Translations under genes and position numbers: made by a program
The notes under the pieces: generated by a model
The model's database searches: none
What the model was told of the DNA's origin: nothing
Seen by the model: only the letters and a program-made list of their open reading frames with translations
Shown: positions 45,581-53,013 of the stretch, in pieces
Position numbering within the stretch: position 1 is the first letter of the stretch
Layout of the letters: every line of letters starts with the position of its first letter
Assembly: GCA_934437985.1 (NCBI GenBank)
Contig: CAKSBI010000001.1
Coordinates: forward strand, 124,001-188,000
Reading direction: 5' to 3'
DNA from: an uncultured Lachnospiraceae bacterium
Lineage (GTDB): Bacteria; Bacillota; Clostridia; Lachnospirales; Lachnospiraceae
DNA length: 64,000 nt

Positions 45581-45609
45581 ATAATACTCTCAGCATATTC
45601 ATTTGTCAA
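45581..45609 (-). promoter_or_regulatory. Promoter of dapA-dapB
   Basis: TTGACA (45604-45609), 17-bp spacer, TATTAT (45581-45586) on the minus strand, just past the cobO stop. Confidence 0.75.
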
Positions 45610-45615
45610 GTGTCA

Positions 45616-46242
45616 TTATGCTTCAATCTCTCCATCCGCTTTTTCAGTGTCAGAAGGGGTATCCGTACCAGATACATCATCCGGTACTGCAGCCCCAACC
45701 GGACCAACCGGTTCAACCATACCTGGCATTTCTGCTGCCCCGGCGGAATCCAGGGAATCCTTAACCAATTGAATCTCAGATACAATATCCGTATGCTGCA
45801 CTAATTCCTTAGGCATATATTTTCCTGTCATAATAAGGTCTATACAGTCATCACAGTGCTCAATAAGCCTGTATATATCCTGGACACTTATCATTCCAAG
45901 GTCAAGCATTCCAAGCACCTCATCAAGGACCAGAAGATCACATTCCCCGGTCTCGACCACTTTATTGGCAAAATGAAACGCATTCATCAGATTATACTTC
46001 TCTTCCTCCTTACGGTCATCCGGAAGCATGTCATAGCATTCCTCTTCCTTCTCAAAACAAAAAACCTTCATATCAGGCTCAAGTCTTGCCGTGCACGAAA
46101 ACTCTTCCAGATTGCGTCCCTTAAGAAAACTGATGAATACCACTTTTCTGCCAAGGCTGACAGCCTGAATACACTTACCCAGTGCCGCAGCCGTCTTGCC
46201 CCTGCCTTCACCAAATATCACCTGAATAACATTACCATTCAT
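45616..46242 (-). CDS. Cob(I)alamin adenosyltransferase-like protein (CobO/BtuR family)
   Basis: 208 residues from ATG 46242 (MNGNVIQVIFGEGRGKTAAALG), with GGAGG 5 nt upstream. The P-loop GEGRGKTAAALGKCIQA, VVFISFLKG, and LLVLDEVLGMLDLGM follow the CobO/CobA plan; the P-loop binds ATP in the atypical orientation of this family. After residue ~165 a tail rich in Ala, Pro, Gly and acids (VEPVGPVGAAVPDD..., ending in DGEIEA) is added, which the standard enzyme lacks. Role: adenosylation of corrinoid; possibly a related ATP-binding function. Confidence 0.82.
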   Translation of the reverse strand: MNGNVIQVIFGEGRGKTAAALGKCIQAVSLGRKVVFISFLKGRNLEEFSCTARLEPDMKVFCFEKEEECYDMLPDDRKEEEKYNLMNAFHFANKVVETGECDLLVLDEVLGMLDLGMISVQDIYRLIEHCDDCIDLIMTGKYMPKELVQHTDIVSEIQLVKDSLDSAGAAEMPGMVEPVGPVGAAVPDDVSGTDTPSDTEKADGEIEA

Positions 46243-46315
46243 TATAGCCTCCATCCAATCCTATAAATAATCTTATAGCAAATTGATTTTAGCATATCCT
46301 TACAAAAAAGGCAAA

Positions 46316-46969
46316 TCATCCCTCGGAAACCTTTTCTTCAACATACTCAAGCTTGCTTACAGATACCTCGTATGCAATCCTTTTTTCAACCTCTTCTTCA
46401 TTGATTTTTTTCTGATACTCACGGCTTTGTATGCGTCCCCATATCTGTATATGGCCTCCCACTTCAAATGTCTCAGCATATCTGGCATTACGTCCCCAGC
46501 ATATACACGGAATATAATCTGATTTACCATACGGTCTGTTAACTGCAAGCAGTATATCGGCAATTTCCCTTCCAAGCGGAGTTTTACGGTATACAGGCGG
46601 CTTACAGATATACCCGTCAAGAAATATCTGATTAGGCTTATGCATATCCGCTTCATCCAGATACTCTTCCACAACATGAACCTCCCTTACAAAGACAGAC
46701 AGCACCAGGCGGTTTCTTGTCTCCTCATGGCGGTTATAAGACCTGAACTGCCCTGTTGCTTCGAGATAACATCCCCTGTAATCCTTTGTAACATCCATAA
46801 GTCTTTCTGATACAAGAAGCGGTATAACGTCATATGTATCGCTAAGCCTCGGAACAGACAGTTCAATCATATAAAACCCTTCCCCATACACCTCATGACT
46901 AAATGAAAACTCGCTTACTACTTCTCCAGAAATGTCCACCTGATTATTGGTAAATACTTTATCCGGCAT
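46316..46969 (-). CDS. Single-stranded DNA-binding protein-like, two OB folds
   Basis: 217 residues. Residues ~8-100 (NQVDISGEVVSEFSFSHEVYGEGFYMIELSV split: V-x-G strand, then YLEATGQFRSYNR) and ~110-205 (NQIFLDGYICKPPVYRKTPLGREIADILLAV region, IPCICWGRNARYAE, GGHIQIWGRIQSREY) each match the SSB beta pattern; the second half has the closer fit. No acidic DDIPF-type tail, so it is probably not the replicative SSB. The nucleotide-binding role is inferred. Confidence 0.75.
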   Translation of the reverse strand: MPDKVFTNNQVDISGEVVSEFSFSHEVYGEGFYMIELSVPRLSDTYDVIPLLVSERLMDVTKDYRGCYLEATGQFRSYNRHEETRNRLVLSVFVREVHVVEEYLDEADMHKPNQIFLDGYICKPPVYRKTPLGREIADILLAVNRPYGKSDYIPCICWGRNARYAETFEVGGHIQIWGRIQSREYQKKINEEEVEKRIAYEVSVSKLEYVEEKVSEG

Positions 46970-47188
46970 AAATCTAGCTCCCTTCTCTTCAATAATTGTA
47001 CTTTATTGATTTATTATGCTTTCATTATATTCCATTTTCTGTCATTTGTAAACCTATATTTTGTAATTTTTTTGATAAAACAGAAAATAGACCTATCCCG
47101 GCGCCGGATATACCGGAATATGTCCATTACATAATCTGTCTATATATGTGCTGTATCCCTGTATTATCAGTATATCTCTGCATTATTG

Positions 47189-47881
47189 CTATAAGCTTTT
47201 TATCATCTCCAACAGGAGCTTCACGGAATTTCCAATTGCTTTCCGCTCAAACTCCGGATAGTCCATACTTGCCGAATCGTCTGCCTTATCAGAGATGGCC
47301 CTTATTATAAGGAACGGAATACTATTAAGATATGCAGCCTGTGCTATCGCTGCACCTTCCATCTCTGTACACAGTCCACCAAAGTTCTTAATAATGTTAT
47401 CTTTAACAGACTTATCTGCGATAAACTGATCCCCACTCACAACTCTTCCGGTAAATACATTAATATCCTTGCAAACCCTCCGGCAGCATTCCTCCGCCAG
47501 ATTAACAAGTCCCTCATCTGCCGCAAATGATAATGTATCCATTCTCGGAATCTGCCCCGGCGGATAGCCAAAAGCGGCTGCATCTACATCGTGCTGAAGT
47601 GCGTCAGTTGACAAAACAATATCACCTATATCTATTGCGCTGTCAAGCGACCCTGCAATTCCTGTATTAATGATCATATCAGCACCAAACTCACATACAA
47701 GTATCTGTGTACATATTGCGGCATTAACCTTACCAATTCCCGACCTCACAACTACCAGCTGTTTTCCTGCTATCCTGCCTTTGTTAAACTTCATCGCAGC
47801 TTTTTCTATAACTTCGACATCATCCATTGATTCAATAAGCCTGGATACTTCCTCATCCATGGCTCCAATAACCGCTATCAT
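47189..47881 (-). CDS. mtnN: 5'-methylthioadenosine/S-adenosylhomocysteine nucleosidase
   Basis: 230 residues. MIAVIGAMDEEVSRLIESM, RSGIGKVNAAICTQIL, NTGIAGSLD, VSGDQFIAD, the purine/ribose site CTEMEGAAIAQAA and the catalytic Asp in RAISDKADDS are all present. It hydrolyses MTA/SAH to adenine; apt lies 65 bp upstream and can recycle that adenine to AMP, a sensible salvage pair. Confidence 0.96.
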   Translation of the reverse strand: MIAVIGAMDEEVSRLIESMDDVEVIEKAAMKFNKGRIAGKQLVVVRSGIGKVNAAICTQILVCEFGADMIINTGIAGSLDSAIDIGDIVLSTDALQHDVDAAAFGYPPGQIPRMDTLSFAADEGLVNLAEECCRRVCKDINVFTGRVVSGDQFIADKSVKDNIIKNFGGLCTEMEGAAIAQAAYLNSIPFLIIRAISDKADDSASMDYPEFERKAIGNSVKLLLEMIKSL

Positions 47882-47946
47882 CAGACCAACATTACTCCTT
47901 TCGTATCATTTACCACTCAAAGCATTAACCACATAATTGGTACTGC

Positions 47947-48471
47947 CTATTTGCCTTCATAACATATAACTGATTCAACATCATATCCGGCAAGCTTTTT
48001 ACGGCCGCCAAGCCCTGCAAGCTCAATAAGAAATACTATCTTAACCACTTCCCCGCCAAGCTGCCTGACAAGATCAGTTATTGCCTCTATAGTTCCACCT
48101 GTTGCAATAAGGTCATCTATAATTACAACCTTCTGCCCCGGCTTAATTGAGCTCTTATGCATCTCAATAACTGCCGAGCCGTACTCAAGGTCATATTCTT
48201 TCCCAATAGTCTCACAAGGGAGCTTACCCTTCTTTCTGACCATTGCAAAGCTCTTATTAAGCGCATATGCAACCGGCATCCCGAATACAAAACCTCTTGA
48301 TTCCGGTCCTACAACTACATCAAAATCAACACCCTCAAGCCTTGATATAATCTCATCAATTGACAGCTTAAGGCTCTCCGGCTGCTCTAACACACTTGTT
48401 ATATCCCTGAAAATAATTCCTTCCTGGGGAAAATCAGGAATACTTCTTATATAGCTTTCCAGCTTATCCAT
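47947..48471 (-). CDS. apt: Adenine phosphoribosyltransferase
   Basis: 174 residues from ATG 48471 (MDKLESYIRSIPDFPQEGI), chosen because GGAGGG is 7 nt away; ATG 48477 is too close. IPDFPQEGIIFRDIT, GPESRGFVFG, RKKGKLPCET, and the PRPP loop VVIIDDLIATGGTIEA define Apt. Confidence 0.96.
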   Translation of the reverse strand: MDKLESYIRSIPDFPQEGIIFRDITSVLEQPESLKLSIDEIISRLEGVDFDVVVGPESRGFVFGMPVAYALNKSFAMVRKKGKLPCETIGKEYDLEYGSAVIEMHKSSIKPGQKVVIIDDLIATGGTIEAITDLVRQLGGEVVKIVFLIELAGLGGRKKLAGYDVESVICYEGK

Positions 48472-48538
48472 TACCATACCCTCCGATATTCTTATTTTGT
48501 ATACTATTTTATACCATTATTCTGTATTTTTCCAGTAC

Positions 48539-48558
48539 AACGGATAACATTATCCGTT
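48539..48558. other. AACGGATAA-ca-TTATCCGTT palindrome
   Basis: A perfect 9-bp inverted repeat with a 2-bp centre between the phosphatase stop and apt. There is no T-run behind it on the minus strand, so it is not a standard terminator. Possible operator for apt-mtnN. Confidence 0.45.
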
Positions 48559-48572
48559 CCGGGGCAGACATA

Positions 48573-49181
48573 TCAGTCATATGTTATATTTTCAGATAAG
48601 ATATTAATACCATCCGCAGTTATATCCAGCAGGGTAACACCACAGTTACTCTGCACCCCGCCCTTCCAGAAGTCCTTCAGGGCAGTTCCCTTAACATATG
48701 ACATAATACCTCTTATCACCGCCCCATGCACTGATAAAAGTATCACTTCATCCGTGTCAGCATATGTATCCTTCATGTACTCCATGAATTCTGCCGTTCT
48801 GCCACAAAGCCCTGCTATAGATTCACCGCCATCGGCAGGCTCATACACATCAGGTGAATCAAAAAGCCTTGCAAGCTCAGGATACTTATCACGGTTATCC
48901 TTATCATACTCGCGTCCCTCATAGGCTCCAAAAGATATCTCTGCAAGCCTGTCATCCGTAATCACCGGAATATCCCTGTCACGCCTTATTATATCAGCAG
49001 TCTCCAGTGCACGTCCAAGCGGACTTGAGTATATCATTGTGAACTTGACATCCTTCAGTCCCCTGGCAGCCGTACGCGCCATGCTTCTTCCATTCTCATT
49101 AAGCGGAATATCAGTCCTTCCCTGGAGCTTCAGCAGCCTGTTCCAGTCTGTCTCTCCATGTCTTATTACATACAAATACAT
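48573..49181 (-). CDS. Histidine phosphatase (phosphoglycerate mutase-like)
   Basis: 202 residues. RHG motif VIRHGETDWNRLLKLQG with the phospho-His at residue 8, YSSPLGRALETADII, the catalytic Glu region FGAYEGREYD, and SVHGAVIRGIM. It belongs to the broad cofactor-independent histidine phosphatase group (GpmB/CobC-like). Substrate cannot be assigned. Divergent from the Hpt gene at 49332. Confidence 0.9.
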   Translation of the reverse strand: MYLYVIRHGETDWNRLLKLQGRTDIPLNENGRSMARTAARGLKDVKFTMIYSSPLGRALETADIIRRDRDIPVITDDRLAEISFGAYEGREYDKDNRDKYPELARLFDSPDVYEPADGGESIAGLCGRTAEFMEYMKDTYADTDEVILLSVHGAVIRGIMSYVKGTALKDFWKGGVQSNCGVTLLDITADGINILSENITYD

Positions 49182-49278
49182 ATTAATTCCTCATTTCATT
49201 TTTTCTGAACCATTAATATGGTACTCTACATTTATAATGCTGTCAAACAACGACTTTTAACGACATATAAAAACATAA

Positions 49279-49307
49279 TTGCATATATATTACATATAAG
49301 CTATACT
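49279..49307 (+). promoter_or_regulatory. Promoter of the Hpt-response regulator pair
   Basis: TTGCAT (49279-49284), 17-bp spacer, TATACT (49302-49307). Confidence 0.6.
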
Positions 49308-49331
49308 ATCATGTATACGGGGGTGATATAT

Positions 49332-49913
49332 ATGGATTATTCCTTAGAGATAGAAGGTATTGATGCCGATACAGCATTAAAAACCATGTCCTGCAGTTAT
49401 GAAGACTATATGGATATCTTAACTACATACTACCGCACACTTAACAGCAGGATTGACGAGATAAGACAGGCATATGTGACAATGGACATACCAAACTACA
49501 TAATACTTGTACATGGCCTGAAGTCATCTTCACGCGCTATCGGCGCATATAAGCTTGGTGATATGGCATATGGGCTTGAGCTTGCAGGAAAAGCCGGAGA
49601 CACTGATACTATCAGACATAATACGGATGCCTTTCTTGATTACGTTACTGATATATATAACAGGCTTTCACAGGCATTTGAAACTAACGGTTACCTTGAA
49701 GATGCTTCGGAGGAGGAACTCGTATACATGTTAACAGAACTTAAGGAGTATATGGGCAACAACGATATCATTATGGTCAATGATATTATGGAACAGCTTG
49801 AGTCTGTGTATGTCAACGATACGGCTGCCCGGTTAATTAACCGGATTTCCGAGCTGTCTCTTCAAATGGAGTATGGACAATGTATTGAATTAATAGATGA
49901 TTATCTGATATAA
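49332..49913 (+). CDS. Hpt-domain phosphotransfer protein
   Basis: 193 residues from ATG 49332 (MDYSLEIEGIDADTALKTM), preceded by GGGGGTGAT; the longer frame from 49218 overlaps the promoter. Hpt domain ~5-105 with the phospho-histidine in ILVHGLKSSSRAIGAYKLGD. The C-terminal half is helical with acidic patches (DASEEELVYMLTELKEYMG). Same architecture as 40678. Probably co-transcribed with the response regulator 40 bp downstream. Confidence 0.85.
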   Translation: MDYSLEIEGIDADTALKTMSCSYEDYMDILTTYYRTLNSRIDEIRQAYVTMDIPNYIILVHGLKSSSRAIGAYKLGDMAYGLELAGKAGDTDTIRHNTDAFLDYVTDIYNRLSQAFETNGYLEDASEEELVYMLTELKEYMGNNDIIMVNDIMEQLESVYVNDTAARLINRISELSLQMEYGQCIELIDDYLI

Positions 49914-49953
49914 TTATAATAGAATAAAACATCGGTTATGGGGGGCGCGCTAC

Positions 49954-50901
49954 ATGGCAAAAAGAAATATTGTACTTATGCACAATAACACATCTTTATA
50001 TAATTCTTTATACGATACAATCTCATCCAAATATAATTGTATCGTTTTAAAACCTATTGTCAGTGATTTCAAAAAAATACCTGATAATATTATTGTCGAT
50101 CTTTTTATAATCGACCTGAAAGACCTTGTAAAAGCAGATATATTATACTTATGCGATAGGTTAAATACAAAAAGGTTTGCCCTGACACCGGTGCTCTACA
50201 CCGGTTCATATGTTTCCAATACCGTTTTTGCATCAAAGGTATCCCAGCTTCGCAGGACCAAGTATATAACAAGTACTGATTATGGAACCATGACTGATGA
50301 TATTCCAATGATATTGGGGGAAACCTCCCATTTAGCAGCTTTTGATAACAATAGCATTACTGATAATATGCCTGCTGATGCTGCCGGTAATCCGGTTACT
50401 GATACTGCTGCACCACAGGCTTCAGATACACAGGCTGCACAATCAGCAGTACCAAAGGCTGCAGCTGCTTCCACGAAAGCACCTGAAGCAGCTGCAATAC
50501 CAAAAATGACAACCACTACCACAGTTAAGACTTTCCCTGGCAAAAAGACAATACTAGTTATTGATGATGATGTTAACATTCTTACAACCGTTGCCAAATA
50601 TCTTGGCAGGGAATATACTGTCATATCCGTAAGGACAACCGCACTTGCTTTTATGAAAATAGGCGTCAAAAAGCCCGACCTTATCCTGCTTGATTATATG
50701 ATGCCTATATGCAATGGCATGCAGACCCTTGAGATGATCCGCAGGCAGTTTGAGACAAGTAAGATTCCTGTTATCATGCTCACATCATTTACGGAAAAGG
50801 AGCGTGTTCTACAGTGCTTTGAGCTCGGTATAAGCGGCTTCCTTGTCAAGCCTGTCAGCAAAGAGGACATGCTTGAGGCTGTACATAAAGTCCTGTCATA
50901 G
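49954..50901 (+). CDS. Response regulator with degenerate N-terminal receiver
   Basis: 315 residues in three parts. 1-~120 has a receiver-like alternation (IVLMHNNTSLYNSLYD, VDLFIIDLKDL, RFALTPVLYTGSY) but lacks the paired N-terminal acidic residues. ~125-198 is a linker rich in Ala, Pro and Thr. ~200-315 is a full receiver (ILVIDDDVNILTTVAKYL, phospho-acceptor in LILLDYMMPICNG, Thr in IMLTSFTEKER, Lys in FLVKPVSKEDM). No output domain. A stand-alone receiver may act by protein contact or as a phosphate sink with the adjacent Hpt. The ribosome site is a G6 tract 8 nt before ATG. Confidence 0.88.
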   Translation: MAKRNIVLMHNNTSLYNSLYDTISSKYNCIVLKPIVSDFKKIPDNIIVDLFIIDLKDLVKADILYLCDRLNTKRFALTPVLYTGSYVSNTVFASKVSQLRRTKYITSTDYGTMTDDIPMILGETSHLAAFDNNSITDNMPADAAGNPVTDTAAPQASDTQAAQSAVPKAAAASTKAPEAAAIPKMTTTTTVKTFPGKKTILVIDDDVNILTTVAKYLGREYTVISVRTTALAFMKIGVKKPDLILLDYMMPICNGMQTLEMIRRQFETSKIPVIMLTSFTEKERVLQCFELGISGFLVKPVSKEDMLEAVHKVLS

Positions 50902-50951
50902 ATTTTCAGACCATATATTTTACTCTGGATCTCAGCTTATTTTATTTGCTA

Positions 50952-50980
50952 TTGAATTTTTTCTCCAACAATATTATAAT
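50952..50980 (+). promoter_or_regulatory. Promoter of typA
   Basis: TTGAAT (50952-50957), 17-bp spacer, TATAAT (50975-50980); about 55 nt of leader before ATG 51040. Confidence 0.65.
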
Positions 50981-51039
50981 GGTAACCGCGTTTTATCGCA
51001 GATGTGTTTATTGTTATAGTTTCAGATTGGAGTTTTAAA

Positions 51040-52869
51040 ATGATACAGACAAGAGATGATATAAGAAATATCGCCATTATTGCCCATGTTGACCATGGCA
51101 AGACTACTTTAGTTGATGAACTTCTTAAACAGAGCGGGGTATTCCGTTCTAATCAGGTCGTACAGACCAGAGTTATGGATTCTAATGATCTTGAACGTGA
51201 ACGTGGAATCACGATTTTATCCAAGAATACCGCCGTTATATATAATGATGTCAAGATTAATATTATTGACACTCCCGGACACGCTGACTTTGGCGGCGAG
51301 GTTGAGCGTGTCCTTAAGATGGTTAACGGTGTTGTACTCGTTGTTGATGCATATGAAGGTGCAATGCCCCAGACTAAGTTTGTTCTAAAAAAAGCACTTG
51401 AGCTTTCATTACCGGTCATTGTATGTGTTAATAAGGTTGACCGTCCGGACGCACGCCCAAATGAGGTTGTTGATGAGATTCTTGAGTTATTCATAGATCT
51501 TGATGCTGATGAATCACAGCTCGACTGTCCATTTATATTTGCATCAGCAAAAGGTGGCTACGCTTCCCTCTCGGCTGACGAACCGGGAACGGATATGATA
51601 CCGCTTTTTGAACAAATCATTAACTACATCCCGGCTCCTACAGGCGACCCTGATGCCGGAACCCAGGTACTTATCAGCACAATCGATTACAATGATTATG
51701 TCGGAAGAATCGGAGTTGGGAAAGTCGACAACGGTGTGATCAGGGTTAACCAGGAAGCAGTCATCGTGAATGCACATGATGAATCCAAGAATAACCGTGT
51801 TAAGATAAGCAAGCTGTATGAATTCGACGGTCTTAAGCGTGTTGAGGTTGAAGAAGCCGGCATCGGCTCTATTGTTGCAATTTCAGGTGTTGCAGACCTC
51901 CATATCGGAGATACGATATGTTCACCGGAGAATCCTGAGGCGATTCCTTTCCAGAAGATTTCAGATCCTACTATATCTATGGATTTTATAGTTAATGACA
52001 GCCCACTTGCCGGACAGGAAGGAAAATACGTTACTTCCAGGCATCTTCGTGACAGGCTCTTCCGTATGCTTAACACTGATGTCAGCCTTCGTGTCGAAGA
52101 GACAGCCTCAACAGAGTGTTTCAAGGTATCGGGACGTGGAGAATTGCATCTATCTGTCCTTATTGAGAATATGCGCCGTGAAGGTTATGAATTTGCAGTC
52201 AGCAAGGCAGAAGTATTATACAAAGAAGACGAAAAAGGACACCGGCTTGAGCCGATAGAGCGCGCGTATGTTGATGTTCCGGATGAATTCCAGGGCTCAG
52301 TTATAGAAAAACTAAGTACACGTAAGGGTGAGTTACAGGGAATGACCCCTCTTGGAGCAGGCTATACACGTCTTGAGTTCCTTATCCCATCCCGCGGACT
52401 TATCGGCTATCGTGGCGAATTCATGACAGATACCAAGGGAAATGGTGTTATCAACACGGTATTTGAGGAATATGCCCCATACAAGGGTGATATTGCATAC
52501 AGAAAGCAGGGTTCACTCATCGCATTTGAATCAGGTGAATCTGTTACCTACGGACTGTTCAATGCACAGGAGCGTGGTACATTATTCATAGGTGCCGGAG
52601 AGAAAGTATACAGTGGAATGATCGTCGGCCAGAATGCTAAAACTGACGATATCGAGGTAAACGTATGTAAGAAAAAACAGCTTACTAATACACGCGCTTC
52701 GGGCTCTGATGACGCACTCAGACTTTCACCACCTACAATCCTCAGTCTTGAGCAGGCGCTTGACTATATTGACACAGATGAGCTTCTTGAGGTAACTCCT
52801 AAGTCACTCAGGATCAGGAAAAAGATACTTGACCCGACACTCCGTTACCGTGCAAAGAAAAACAGTTAA
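51040..52869 (+). CDS. typA: Translational GTPase TypA/BipA
   Basis: 609 residues from ATG 51040 (MIQTRDDIRNIAIIAHVDHGKTT), with TTGGAG upstream; 51004 is a longer unlikely start. G1 AHVDHGKTTL, G3 DTPGHADFGGEV, G4 NKVD, and the effector RGITI; the C-terminal half contains SRGLIGYRGEFMTDTKG, the BipA-specific region. Ribosome-associated GTPase in assembly and stress adaptation. Monocistronic, ending at a bidirectional terminator. Confidence 0.97.
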   Translation: MIQTRDDIRNIAIIAHVDHGKTTLVDELLKQSGVFRSNQVVQTRVMDSNDLERERGITILSKNTAVIYNDVKINIIDTPGHADFGGEVERVLKMVNGVVLVVDAYEGAMPQTKFVLKKALELSLPVIVCVNKVDRPDARPNEVVDEILELFIDLDADESQLDCPFIFASAKGGYASLSADEPGTDMIPLFEQIINYIPAPTGDPDAGTQVLISTIDYNDYVGRIGVGKVDNGVIRVNQEAVIVNAHDESKNNRVKISKLYEFDGLKRVEVEEAGIGSIVAISGVADLHIGDTICSPENPEAIPFQKISDPTISMDFIVNDSPLAGQEGKYVTSRHLRDRLFRMLNTDVSLRVEETASTECFKVSGRGELHLSVLIENMRREGYEFAVSKAEVLYKEDEKGHRLEPIERAYVDVPDEFQGSVIEKLSTRKGELQGMTPLGAGYTRLEFLIPSRGLIGYRGEFMTDTKGNGVINTVFEEYAPYKGDIAYRKQGSLIAFESGESVTYGLFNAQERGTLFIGAGEKVYSGMIVGQNAKTDDIEVNVCKKKQLTNTRASGSDDALRLSPPTILSLEQALDYIDTDELLEVTPKSLRIRKKILDPTLRYRAKKNS

Positions 52870-52940
52870 CCTTTTAGTCAGATACAATTGTATGATGTCT
52901 GGGTCAAAAGCCCCCGGCTTTGATGCCTGCGGATTGTTAT

Positions 52941-52985
52941 AAAAACGCACACAGAGTTTTAATCTCCATACCCTGTGTGCGTTTT
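52941..52985. terminator. Bidirectional terminator between typA and the esterase
   Basis: AAAACGCACACAG ... CTGTGTGCGTTTT stem with A-run and T-run on the two sides, so it can serve both converging genes. Confidence 0.9.
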
Positions 52986-53013
52986 ACTGTGCATTATCGT
53001 ATATTAATATTCA

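Noticed and set aside
47060-47188. Terminator after mtnN around the CCGG-rich palindromic stretch
   Set aside because: Pairing is imperfect and the T-run is distant, so I could not support it as a terminator.
49218-49331. Longer start of the 49332 Hpt gene
   Set aside because: The extra codons run over the promoter at 49279-49307, while ATG 49332 has a good ribosome site.
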